A DNA stretch of 26,296 nt from CAZGUG01 sp964529035 (GTDB lineage Bacteria; Bacillota; Clostridia; Ch29): assembly GCA_964529035.1 (NCBI GenBank), contig CAZGUG010000027.1, positions 1-26,296 of the forward strand, written 5' to 3'. Under the pieces are notes generated by a model, which did not search any database, was not told the DNA's origin, and worked only from the letters and a program-made list of their open reading frames with translations. This document shows, one piece after another, positions 8,789 through 15,828 of this stretch (positions are counted from its first letter, which is position 1; each line of letters starts with the position of its first letter). The translations under genes and the position numbers were made by a program.

Positions 8789-8821
8789 ATTATCCATCCT
8801 TTTTTGTTCTACCATATAATG

Positions 8822-8827
8822 ATTATA
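8822..8827 (-). promoter_or_regulatory. -10 element for the thioesterase-dnaX-ybaB-recR operon
   Basis: A perfect TATAAT on the minus strand, predicting initiation near 8815. The -35 region is poor: TTTTTG at the right distance, with a TTGACC that is too close. The element lies between the SRP RNA terminator and the thioesterase gene, which is where a promoter is needed. Confidence 0.55.
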
Positions 8828-8843
8828 CCCTATATGGGGTCAA

Positions 8844-8870
8844 ACAAAAAGAAGGAGTATAAACCCCTTC
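8844..8870 (-). terminator. Rho-independent terminator after the SRP RNA
   Basis: On the minus strand GAAGGGG, a six-base loop and CTCCTTC form a seven-pair stem (one G-U), directly followed by five T. It ends the tRNA-Ser/SRP RNA transcript just before the next promoter. Confidence 0.8.
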
Positions 8871-8891
8871 CCGCAGGCTGTAACTTTTAAA

Positions 8892-9160
8892 GGCCGTGCA
8901 CCTTTCCCCGACTTATTCCCACAGGCGATACCCGGACAGTTAGCTCCAACCAGGCTTCCCTGCGGCACATGAAAGGTTTCACTTACCGCTGCTTCCTTCC
9001 GGACCTGACGGGGTTCATGAATTTCCATTGCGCAGGACCCGATCTTCAACACCACTTATTCGGGCCGGCCCCACAGAATATAAGCCTCAGAAAGGAATTC
9101 AACCCTGCTATAGCGGATTGCAGGTTACAGGGCGCCGCTACATCCCCGTCTAGCACGACC
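8892..9160 (-). ncRNA. ffs: Signal recognition particle RNA, large Bacillus/Clostridium type
   Basis: The RNA scaffold of the signal recognition particle, which binds Ffh and targets membrane proteins. Seen on the minus strand: the 5' part CGTGCTAGACGGGGATGTAG, the Alu-domain segment CCTGTAACCTGCAATCCGC, the highly conserved S-domain tip with GGTCCGGAAGGAAGCAGC (GGAA tetraloop, about 8990-9007), and the 3' end GGTGCACGG, which pairs back to the CGTGC of the 5' end. About 269 nt, close to the 271 nt of B. subtilis scRNA. Ends are estimated from that closing helix. A TATAAT at 9164-9169 would start transcription near 9157, but it has no good -35, so cotranscription with tRNA-Ser is the safer reading. 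Confidence 0.95.
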
Positions 9161-9174
9161 AAAATTATAAAAAA

Positions 9175-9268
9175 TGGCGGAGAGAGAGGGATTTGAACCC
9201 TCGAGACAGGTATCCCCGTCTACCCGCTTTCCAGGCGAGCGCCTTCAGCCAGACTCAGCCATCTCTCC
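9175..9268 (-). tRNA. tRNA-Ser (anticodon GGA)
   Basis: A 94-nt class II tRNA with encoded CCA (9175-9177). The acceptor arm GGAGAGA pairs with TCTCTCC; the anticodon loop CUGGAAA reads GGA; there is a long variable arm (ACGGGGATACCTGT) and a T arm with GGTTCAAATCC. It sits 14 bases upstream of the SRP RNA on the same strand. Confidence 0.97.
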
Positions 9269-9306
9269 GGACCAATCTACCTTCAAAACAAACTTTTATT
9301 TATTTT

Positions 9307-9357
9307 AACCCGGCGGGGCTTAATTGATTACGTTAAACCGGGTTCAAAAACCCGCCG
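9307..9357 (-). other. Competing inverted repeats at the 5' end of the tRNA-Ser/SRP transcript
   Basis: Three GC-rich segments pair in alternative ways: CGGCGGG (9311-9317) with CCCGCCG (9351-9357); AACCCGG (9307-9313) with CCGGGTT (9338-9344); and CGGGTT (9339-9344) with AACCCG (9349-9354) as a tight hairpin. They begin a few bases after the predicted transcription start near 9360. They may be a processing signal or a leftover of a regulatory leader. The rest of 9269-9538 holds only the promoter and no gene. Confidence 0.5.
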
Positions 9358-9366
9358 CAATTATTG

Positions 9367-9395
9367 ATTCTACATCAGATTTTCGTTGTTGTCAA
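9367..9395 (-). promoter_or_regulatory. Promoter for tRNA-Ser(GGA) and SRP RNA
   Basis: TTGACA (9390-9395), a 17-base spacer and TAGAAT (9367-9372) on the minus strand, close to the sigma-A consensus. Predicted start near 9360, about 92 bases before the tRNA. Confidence 0.8.
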
Positions 9396-9538
9396 TGCTG
9401 TTTAAAATGCTATTTTGCCGATTTGATGGTTTAGAAGCAAGATTAATACAGACGTTCATAATCAGCAATAGCTTGCGGAATAAATCATAGAAGCTCCCAT
9501 TTATCTTTGGATAAAACATACAACTTCAGAATATTATT

Positions 9539-10618
9539 CTAGTTTGCTTTAATATGATTTTGGATTTCCCTTGCCATTTCTTTGGTTCCAACCAGGTTCC
9601 TGCCTTTGTGCATTATATCAGGTGTGCGATGGTTTTTCCCCAGCACGGCAATAACAGCATTTTCTATAGCAACGGCTTCTTCTATCAAATCAAAAGAATA
9701 TTTCAGCATCATAGCTGCGGACAGTATGCTTGCAATAGGATTTGCTTTATTCTGACCTGCAATATCCGGCGCAGAACCGTGTGCCGGCTCATACATTCCA
9801 AAGCTTCCGCTGCCCAGGCTTGCAGACGGCAGCATGCCTATTGAACCTGTAATCATACCGGCCTCGTCAGACAGAATATCACCGAACATATTGCTGGTAA
9901 CCAACACGTCAAATTGCGCCGGGTTTTTAATAAGCTGCATGGAAGCATTATCAATATACATATGATTCAAGGTCACACCGGAGTACTCCTTTGCCACTTC
10001 CTCAACAACAGTTCTCCACAGCCTCGAACTTTCCAATACATTGGCTTTATCCACACTGGTTATGATATTATTCCTTTTCTGTGCTATTTCAAAAGCTGTT
10101 TTCGCTAATCTTCGTATCTCCGGCGTGCTATAGGACATGACATCATAGGCTTCCACTACCATGTCGCCGGTTTTTCTGCCTTTATTCCCAAAATAAATCC
10201 CGCCTGTTAGCTCCCGCACCACGCAAATATCAATGCCGCCACCAATTATTTCATCCTTCAGGGGGCACGCATCCTTTAAAGCATCAAACAAAACGGCAGG
10301 GCGTATATTGGCAAACAGGTCAAGCTCCTTTCTTAATGTCAGCAGCGCCTTTTCAGGCCGCCTGGCCGCCGGATACCTTTCCCATCTGGGACCACCTAAA
10401 GCTCCCAATAGTACGGCATCACTTTTTTTGCAGGTATTCAGAGTTTCATCAGGAAGTGAGGTACCCTTTATGTCAATGGCACAACCACCGGCTAATGCTT
10501 TAAAAAAGTTGAATTTATGATTAAACTTTCGTCCTGTCTCTTCCAGTACTTCAATCGTTTGTTCGGTAACCTCCGGGCCTATTCCGTCGCCCGGGATAAC
10601 TGCAATGTTGAAATCCAT
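9539..10618 (-). CDS. leuB: 3-isopropylmalate dehydrogenase
   Basis: Third enzyme of leucine biosynthesis: NAD-dependent oxidative decarboxylation of 3-isopropylmalate to 2-ketoisocaproate, in the cytoplasm. 359 residues, normal length. Seen: the start IAVIPGDGIGPEV, the substrate-loop arginines in LLTLRKELDLFANIRP, VRELTGGIYFG, the catalytic Lys/Asp region TSVDKANVLESSRLWR, and the metal and coenzyme segments MFGDILSDEAG and EPAHGSAPDIAGQNKANP. The ELTGGIYFG form marks LeuB rather than isocitrate dehydrogenase. AAAGGTGG precedes the ATG at 10618. It is the last gene of the leuACDB operon, 15 bases after leuD. No clear terminator with a U run was found in the 140 bases downstream, so some readthrough towards tRNA-Ser is possible. 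Confidence 0.97.
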   Translation of the reverse strand: MDFNIAVIPGDGIGPEVTEQTIEVLEETGRKFNHKFNFFKALAGGCAIDIKGTSLPDETLNTCKKSDAVLLGALGGPRWERYPAARRPEKALLTLRKELDLFANIRPAVLFDALKDACPLKDEIIGGGIDICVVRELTGGIYFGNKGRKTGDMVVEAYDVMSYSTPEIRRLAKTAFEIAQKRNNIITSVDKANVLESSRLWRTVVEEVAKEYSGVTLNHMYIDNASMQLIKNPAQFDVLVTSNMFGDILSDEAGMITGSIGMLPSASLGSGSFGMYEPAHGSAPDIAGQNKANPIASILSAAMMLKYSFDLIEEAVAIENAVIAVLGKNHRTPDIMHKGRNLVGTKEMAREIQNHIKAN

Positions 10619-10633
10619 ATCAATACCACCTTT

Positions 10634-11131
10634 TTATTTTGAATTAAATTTTGTCTTTATCCTGTTTACCAGCCCTCCGGCCGATATCATTTCCTGTATA
10701 AACCTTGGCAGTGGACAGGCATAGTAGGTCTGGCTCTTTGTAATATTCTTTATTATACCTTCCGATATGTCAACAGCTAGCTCATCGCCGTAATCAATGT
10801 TTTTTACCGCCTCTTTACATTCCAGTATAGGCAAACCAATATTGATAGCATTTCTATAAAAAATTCTGGCAAAGCTATACGCTATAACACAGGAAATACC
10901 GGCAGCCTTTATAGCAATAGGGGCATGCTCTCTTGAAGAGCCGCATCCAAAATTGCTTCCTGCAACTATAAAATCTCCTTCTTTTACCTTATCGCTAAAA
11001 CACTTGTCAATATCCTCCATGCAATGCTTTGACAATTCCTCATGATCGGAAGAGTTTAAGTGCCTTGCCGGTATGATTACATCAGTATCTACATTATCAC
11101 CATATTTAAAGGCTGTTCCTCTAATTTTCAT
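10634..11131 (-). CDS. leuD: 3-isopropylmalate dehydratase small subunit
   Basis: Small (swivel-domain) subunit of isopropylmalate isomerase, which with LeuC converts 2- to 3-isopropylmalate. 165 residues, matching the short archaeal/clostridial LeuD type. Seen: the start MKIRGTAFKYGDNVDTDVII, the substrate-binding GSNFGCGSSREHAP loop, and the ending typical of the type. Start choice: an upstream in-frame ATG at 11152 lies inside leuC, whereas ATG at 11131 comes one base after the leuC stop (TAATATG) and gives the canonical N-terminus, with an AAGGGGG element before it. This arrangement suggests translational coupling to leuC. Confidence 0.96.
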   Translation of the reverse strand: MKIRGTAFKYGDNVDTDVIIPARHLNSSDHEELSKHCMEDIDKCFSDKVKEGDFIVAGSNFGCGSSREHAPIAIKAAGISCVIAYSFARIFYRNAINIGLPILECKEAVKNIDYGDELAVDISEGIIKNITKSQTYYACPLPRFIQEMISAGGLVNRIKTKFNSK

Positions 11132-11132
11132 A

Positions 11133-12404
11133 TTATAGGCCCCCTTCAACATCTTCCGGATTTACTATCCTGCCGGCTATGGCGGTCGCAGCCGCTACTG
11201 CAGGGCTGGCCAGATAAATTTCTGATTCCGGATGTCCCATTCTTCCTACAAAATTACGGTTGGTTGTCGCAACGGTTTTTTCTCCCTTAGCCAAAATGCC
11301 CATATGGCCTCCAAGACACGGACCGCAGGTGGGAGTGCTAACAACGGCACCTGCCCTGATAAAAGTTTCTATCCATCCCTCTTTAAGCGCTGTTAAATAT
11401 ATGTTCTGGGTCGCAGGGATAATTATAAGACGCATACCCTTTGCTGTTTTTCTGCCCTTCAGTATTTGGGCGGTTATCCTCATATCCTCTGTTCTACCGT
11501 TGGTACACGAACCAATTACCACCTGGTCAATCCTGATATCACCGATCTCGTCTATGGCTCTGATATTTTCAGGTAGGTGTGGCAAGGCAACGGTAGGACG
11601 GATAGCACTTAAATCTATATGGTAACTGTTCCGGTATTCTGCATCCTCATCAGCTTTGTATACAGCATATTCCTTTGCGGCACGCTGCTTAATATATCTG
11701 ACGGTTACATCATCTACCGGGAAAATTCCGTTTTTCGCTCCTGCCTCAACCGTCATATTTGCCATTGTAAATCTGTCATCCATTGACAGGTGTTTTATTC
11801 CCTCCCCGATGAATTCCATTGATTGATAGCAGGCACCGTCTACCCCTATCATTCCTATTATGTAAAGGATAATATCCTTCCCGCCAACCCATTTCTGTGG
11901 CTTCCCGGTTAAACTAAACCTTATGGCAGAAGGAACCTTCATCCAACAGGTGCCTGAAACCATGCCTGCCGCCATATCGGTGCTTCCAACCCCGGTGGAA
12001 AACGCTCCAAGGGCGCCATAGGTACAGGTATGAGAGTCTGCCCCTATAATAACATCGCCGGCAACTACCAGCCCTTTTTCCGGCAGAAGGGCATGTTCTA
12101 TACCCATTTCTCCTATTTCAAAGTAATTTTCGATTTCCATCTCATTAGCAAAGTCACGAACTCTTCTGCATTGTTCCGCAGATTTAATATCCTTGTTGGG
12201 TGTAAAATGGTCAGGAACGATTGCTATCTTTTCCTTATCAAAAACCTCCTTAGCACCCATTCTATAGAACTGATCCGCTGCTACCGGAGTGGTTATATCA
12301 TTTCCCAGTACCATGTCCAATTTTACTTCAACAAATTGGCCAGGCTCCACCTCTTTTACACCAGCGTGGACAGCTAGAATTTTTTGTGACATTGTCATTC
12401 CCAT
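11133..12404 (-). CDS. leuC: 3-isopropylmalate dehydratase large subunit
   Basis: Catalytic [4Fe-4S] subunit of isopropylmalate isomerase of the aconitase superfamily. At 423 residues it is the shorter archaeal/clostridial type that pairs with the small LeuD next door. Seen: the DSHTCTYGALGAF segment with the first cluster cysteine, GSCTNGR with the second, and TPTCGPCLGGHMG with the third and its neighbour. The ATG at 12404 is preceded by AAAGGAGG with seven bases between. It follows leuA after 41 bases. Homoaconitase is a possible confusion, but the neighbours make the leucine role clear. Confidence 0.96.
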   Translation of the reverse strand: MGMTMSQKILAVHAGVKEVEPGQFVEVKLDMVLGNDITTPVAADQFYRMGAKEVFDKEKIAIVPDHFTPNKDIKSAEQCRRVRDFANEMEIENYFEIGEMGIEHALLPEKGLVVAGDVIIGADSHTCTYGALGAFSTGVGSTDMAAGMVSGTCWMKVPSAIRFSLTGKPQKWVGGKDIILYIIGMIGVDGACYQSMEFIGEGIKHLSMDDRFTMANMTVEAGAKNGIFPVDDVTVRYIKQRAAKEYAVYKADEDAEYRNSYHIDLSAIRPTVALPHLPENIRAIDEIGDIRIDQVVIGSCTNGRTEDMRITAQILKGRKTAKGMRLIIIPATQNIYLTALKEGWIETFIRAGAVVSTPTCGPCLGGHMGILAKGEKTVATTNRNFVGRMGHPESEIYLASPAVAAATAIAGRIVNPEDVEGGL

Positions 12405-12445
12405 TTTAATTCCTCCTTTGATTTCTGTTTCGGCAACCGTTATTA

Positions 12446-13960
12446 TTAGGCAAGTTTAAATGCTATCTTGTTGACCGCATTGATATACGCCTTTATGCTG
12501 GCTTCTATGATATCGGTACTAAGTCCTTTCCCGGTATATATTTCTTTGTTGTATCCCAGTTTTACAACCGCTTCGCCCTGGGCGTCCTGCCCTTCAGTCA
12601 CCGCCTGGATACTATAGTCTTCCAGTTTCAGTTCCTTCCCTATAATCTTTTTAATTGCTTTAAAGCACGCATCCACCGGACCATCACCAATAGCAACCTC
12701 TTCAACATCCTTTTTATTAAATGCTAAAGTTATCGATGCGGTTGCAGATATTGTATTTCCAATATTGATTACATATTTTTTCAACCTGTAAACTTTGGGT
12801 GTTTTATCATAATGTTTGGATAATGCTATGGCTTCAATATCTTTGTCGTATATTACTTTCTTTTTATCGGCCAGCTCTTTGAATTCAACAAAGGATTTTT
12901 CCAGTTCTTCGCCGTCCAAGTTGAAACCTAGTGTTTTAAGCCTCTCACCAAAAGCATGGCGTCCGGAGTGTTTTCCAAGTACTATTCTATTTTCATTAAT
13001 TCCTATGGATTTCGGTGTCATAATTTCATAGGTGCTTCTCTCATTCATAACACCATGTTGGTGAATACCGGCTTCATGTGCGAAGGCATTGGAACCTACT
13101 ATCGCCTTATTGGGTTGTACCGATACTCCTGTAATACTCGTAAGCAACCTGCTGGACGACATAATCCTGGTTGTATCAACATTACAGAACAAATCTAAAT
13201 AATCTTTTCTGGTACAAATACCCATAACAATCTCTTCAAGGGCTGCATTGCCCGCCCTTTCTCCTATACCGTTTATTGTACACTCAGCCTGGGCAGCTCC
13301 TGCCATTACTGCCGACATAGTATTTGCAACTGCCAGCCCCAGGTCGTTATGGCAGTGAACGGATATATCAGCTTTGTCGATATTTGCCACATTTTCTCTC
13401 ATCCATTTTATAAGATTATAAATCTCATCCGGAACTGCATAGCCTACCGTGTCAGGAATATTAATCACGGTAGCACCCGCATCAATCACTTGTTCAAACA
13501 GCCTTGCCAGAAATTCAGGATTGCTTCTGGTTGCGTCCTCGGCAGAAAACTCTACTTCTTCGCAATAATTTCTGGCGTATTTAACCATCCCCACCGCACT
13601 TTCAAGCACTTCTTCGGATGTCATCTTCAGCTTATGTTTCATATGAATATCAGAAGTGGCAATAAAGGTGTGTATTCTGGGCCTAACCGCATGCTTTACC
13701 GCATCCCATGCATAGTCAATATCCCTGTGCGTTGTACGGGCCAGACTTGCTACCGAACAACTTTTAATAGTTTTGGCAACTTCCGATATTGCATTAAAGT
13801 CATCCTGCGATGCAATGGCAAATCCTGCCTCTATGACATCCACCTTTAACATTTCCAGCTGCTCAGCCATTTTAACCTTTTCCCTCAAATTCATACTGCA
13901 CCCCGGAGATTGTTCCCCATCCCGCAGAGTTGTATCGAAGATTTTTACCTGCCTTGCCAT
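12446..13960 (-). CDS. leuA: 2-isopropylmalate synthase
   Basis: First committed enzyme of leucine biosynthesis: condenses acetyl-CoA with 2-ketoisovalerate. 504 residues, usual length for the bacterial LeuA1 type. Seen: the start signature FDTTLRDGEQSPG (residues 8-20), the metal-binding HCHNDLG near 200 with GIGERAGNA after it, EAGIHQHG near 300, and a C-terminal domain from about 380 that in LeuA binds leucine for feedback inhibition. Citramalate synthase and homocitrate synthase are related, but the leuCDB neighbours and the leucine-type leader favour LeuA. A strong AAGGAGG lies before the ATG. It is the first gene of the operon, controlled by the T-box leader upstream. Confidence 0.96.
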   Translation of the reverse strand: MARQVKIFDTTLRDGEQSPGCSMNLREKVKMAEQLEMLKVDVIEAGFAIASQDDFNAISEVAKTIKSCSVASLARTTHRDIDYAWDAVKHAVRPRIHTFIATSDIHMKHKLKMTSEEVLESAVGMVKYARNYCEEVEFSAEDATRSNPEFLARLFEQVIDAGATVINIPDTVGYAVPDEIYNLIKWMRENVANIDKADISVHCHNDLGLAVANTMSAVMAGAAQAECTINGIGERAGNAALEEIVMGICTRKDYLDLFCNVDTTRIMSSSRLLTSITGVSVQPNKAIVGSNAFAHEAGIHQHGVMNERSTYEIMTPKSIGINENRIVLGKHSGRHAFGERLKTLGFNLDGEELEKSFVEFKELADKKKVIYDKDIEAIALSKHYDKTPKVYRLKKYVINIGNTISATASITLAFNKKDVEEVAIGDGPVDACFKAIKKIIGKELKLEDYSIQAVTEGQDAQGEAVVKLGYNKEIYTGKGLSTDIIEASIKAYINAVNKIAFKLA

Positions 13961-13990
13961 ATTAACTGCCTCCTTATGAATTTATATTTA

Positions 13991-14279
13991 TAAAAAATAA
14001 ACCCTCGTCCTAAAAATCCTTAAGGACGAGGGTATCTCCCCGCGGTACCACCTTTTTTGCTCTTATTGTAAGAAGCCTCTTTAATCAGGTTCCATCAAAC
14101 CCTAAACCAGTAACGCGGTTGTACGTTGCCCCCTAATTTGACATTTCAGGGACACTTTTCAGGAGTGAGTGATATTTCTCCGGCGGTATCGGTTTGCAGC
14201 AACCACCGACTCTCTGAAACCGCTTTTCAAAAATATGCTCTCCTTCATAAACTTTATGGTATTAGATTTTTATATATTG
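13991..14279 (-). promoter_or_regulatory. T-box riboswitch leader of the leuACDB operon (probably leucine-tRNA responsive)
   Basis: On the minus strand: the stem I landmarks AGAGAGTCGG and GGTTGCTGCAAACCG, the conserved T-box AGGTGGTACCGCGG (14040-14053), and a terminator made of AGGACGAGGGT (14023-14033) and ACCCTCGTCCT (14001-14011), followed by TTTATTTTTT. In the family, uncharged tRNA pairs with a specifier codon and with the T-box bulge, preventing the terminator. The likely specifier is CUC (Leu) at 14167-14169 in the stretch ATCACTCACTCCTGAA. An AUC (Ile) triplet just upstream cannot be excluded by eye, but the genes controlled favour leucine. Confidence 0.93.
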
Positions 14280-14285
14280 TTCTGT

Positions 14286-14314
14286 ATATTAACAACTAAT
14301 TACTTTACTGTCAA
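14286..14314 (-). promoter_or_regulatory. Promoter of the leuACDB operon
   Basis: TTGACA (14309-14314), a 17-base spacer and TAATAT (14286-14291) on the minus strand; predicted start near 14279, at the head of the T-box leader. Confidence 0.82.
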
Positions 14315-14324
14315 GCCCTTTTAT

Positions 14325-14366
14325 AAAAAAAATTCCAGATTGATCCCCATGCAGCACAAATCAACC
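14325..14366 (-). terminator. Rho-independent terminator after the pyridoxal kinase gene
   Basis: On the minus strand GGTTGAT (14360-14366) pairs with ATCAATC (14338-14344) around a 15-base loop, followed three bases later by AATTTTTTTT. It ends the kinase transcript just upstream of the leu promoter. The stem is short with one G-U pair, so strength is uncertain. The stretch 14367-14439 between it and the kinase stop shows no other feature. Confidence 0.6.
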
Positions 14367-14439
14367 GGGAAAAACAACGCCGGTACTCCCCTTTTTCGGT
14401 TCACCGGACCAGTACTATTACGGATTTCTGCATAGAATA

Positions 14440-15312
14440 CTATAGAATCTCGTAGGTGCAGGTGAGCACCGGCATCTTCAGATTGCTCAGGACTCTTTCC
14501 AAAAGCACTCCTTCCCTTTCGGGATATTTATGTCCATAGGTTGCCCTTATGGCAGCGGATATAAACTGCACCGCGCGGTCAAGGGCAATCGGAAGGCTGT
14601 CTCCCTGCATAATGCTTCCTACTATAACGCTGGTGAATCCGTCTCCGGTACCGGGAAAACTGGCGGGTATATAATGGCACCTGACTTTCCAAAACCTTTT
14701 GTCTTCGCTGTTGTATGCCATAACCCACGTTAAATCGTCGGATTTATAATCGGGCACGCTTGTAATTATGACAATCCCGGGCCCTTTATCCGACAGGCGA
14801 AGCAACCAGTCCTTAATCTCTTTTTCCTCAATTTTATTTTTGTAAGATTCGTCTAAAAGATAAACCGCTTCGGTATAATTCGGGGTTATTATATCGGCGG
14901 AGCCTATGTGCCTTTTCATCTGTTCAACCATTTGGGTATCTATGGCGGAATACAGTTTTCCGTTGTCCCCCATCACCGGGTCGATTATTATCAGTTGTTC
15001 AGGCCTCCGGAACCGCTCAATAAACCCCGATATTATATCTATCTGCCTGGGCGAGCCCAAAAAACCCGAATAGATGCAGTCAAAATCTATACCCAGCGCA
15101 TCCCAGTGCCGGATGTATTCTTCAAGGTGTTCGGTTAAATCTATGAATTTGTAATTGTCAAACCCGCCGGTGTGGGTGGACAGCACCGCGGTGGGCAGTG
15201 GACAAACCTGTATGCCCATGGTAGAAAGTATCGGTATAACAACGGTAAGGGACGCCCTGCCAAAACCCGACAGGTCGTGTACGGCTGCCACCCTTGGATT
15301 GGCCGGCCTCAT
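14440..15312 (-). CDS. Pyridoxal/pyridoxamine kinase, PdxY/PdxK-like (ribokinase superfamily)
   Basis: A 290-residue cytoplasmic kinase expected to phosphorylate B6 vitamers (pyridoxal, pyridoxamine, pyridoxine) with ATP in the salvage pathway to PLP. Seen: the N-terminal VAAVHDLSGFGRASLT, the substrate-lid segment TAVLSTHTGGF (41-51), DPVMGD at 111-116, ITPNYTEA at 142-149 and the superfamily's catalytic GTGDGFTS at 221-228, where the Asp is the general base. This set marks PdxY/PdxK rather than ThiD, though a hydroxymethylpyrimidine kinase activity is possible in Firmicutes. AAGGAGG lies eight bases before the ATG. A long palindrome occupies its leader, and a small membrane-protein gene lies upstream on the same strand. 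Confidence 0.88.
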   Translation of the reverse strand: MRPANPRVAAVHDLSGFGRASLTVVIPILSTMGIQVCPLPTAVLSTHTGGFDNYKFIDLTEHLEEYIRHWDALGIDFDCIYSGFLGSPRQIDIISGFIERFRRPEQLIIIDPVMGDNGKLYSAIDTQMVEQMKRHIGSADIITPNYTEAVYLLDESYKNKIEEKEIKDWLLRLSDKGPGIVIITSVPDYKSDDLTWVMAYNSEDKRFWKVRCHYIPASFPGTGDGFTSVIVGSIMQGDSLPIALDRAVQFISAAIRATYGHKYPEREGVLLERVLSNLKMPVLTCTYEIL

Positions 15313-15331
15313 ATTGTTTCCTCCTTCCGGA

Positions 15332-15378
15332 ATATCCCGGCATATCCCGGCATGTTATCGGAATCCTTCCGGTAACAT
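15332..15378 (-). promoter_or_regulatory. 27-bp palindrome in the leader of the pyridoxal kinase gene
   Basis: ATGTTATCGGAA (15352-15363) and TTCCGGTAACAT (15367-15378) form a 12-pair inverted repeat around three bases, with one T/G imperfection. It is followed on the plus strand's left by a tandem ATATCCCGGC (15332-15341, 15342-15351). It lies 40 bases upstream of the kinase ATG with no U run, so an operator or an RNA hairpin fits better than a terminator. Its CCGGAAGGA part is repeated at the Shine-Dalgarno (TTCCGGAAGGAGG), allowing competing pairings. Confidence 0.55.
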
Positions 15379-15418
15379 ATTCCAATCCAATTGTATCATA
15401 TTTGAAACAGGCCGGCGC

Positions 15419-15631
15419 CTATTTTCTGTATACAATGAACGTTTTATACATTACCCATATTAAACCAATCACCGCCACTGCCCATACAGCCGGAATAAGC
15501 CCGGCAAAAAAATCCCTGAAATAAACGCCCAGGATTATTCCCAGGGCCATGAGGCTTAACTTGAAAAATGTATAATCCAATATATTGTACCGCCTGCTTG
15601 CATCCAGCATGCTGTTTATGAATTCTTTCAC
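15419..15631 (-). CDS. Small two-helix membrane protein of unknown function
   Basis: A 70-residue protein that I do not recognise. Seen: a charged N-terminal helix (about 1-20, KEFINSMLDASRRYNILDY), a first hydrophobic segment (about 22-38, FFKLSLMALGIILGVYF), an RDFF turn, a second hydrophobic segment (about 45-62, LIPAVWAVAVIGLIWVM) and a basic tail ending RK. This predicts two membrane helices. Start choice: GTG at 15629-15631 has a strong GGGGAGGTG seven bases upstream, and a promoter-like pair lies at 15667-15695, so the gene looks real and expressed. It precedes the pyridoxal kinase gene by 106 bases; whether they share a transcript is unclear because of the palindrome between them. Confidence 0.75.
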   Translation of the reverse strand: MKEFINSMLDASRRYNILDYTFFKLSLMALGIILGVYFRDFFAGLIPAVWAVAVIGLIWVMYKTFIVYRK

Positions 15632-15666
15632 GTTAACACCTCCCCTTGTTTTCTTCTTCTACGACT

Positions 15667-15695
15667 ACAATATACTTTATTGCCTTGCCAATCAA
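15667..15695 (-). promoter_or_regulatory. Candidate promoter for the small membrane-protein gene
   Basis: TTGATT (15690-15695), a 17-base spacer and TATTGT (15667-15672) on the minus strand, about 30 bases before the gene's Shine-Dalgarno. Both hexamers differ from consensus by about two bases. Confidence 0.5.
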
Positions 15696-15790
15696 GACCC
15701 GTATACCATATTTTTACCCGTGCCAACCCAATTCACGCAAACCGTCTGCCGTTAAAAATCCCAGTTAATCTGCCCGGCCATGGGCAATAA

Positions 15791-15796
15791 TATAAT
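15791..15796 (+). promoter_or_regulatory. -10 element for msrB
   Basis: A perfect TATAAT 33 bases before the msrB ATG. The best upstream hexamer, TTAATC at 15765-15770, is 20 bases away and weak, so this is tentative. Confidence 0.4.
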
Positions 15797-15828
15797 AGGT
15801 CTTGAATAAAACTTTAGGAGACTGCCCT

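Noticed and set aside
8840..9196. Short frames on both strands
   Set aside because: They lie inside the SRP RNA, whose conserved sequence and structure explain the region.
14169..14435. 88-residue plus-strand frame
   Set aside because: It runs antisense through the leu promoter and T-box leader, with no ribosome site.
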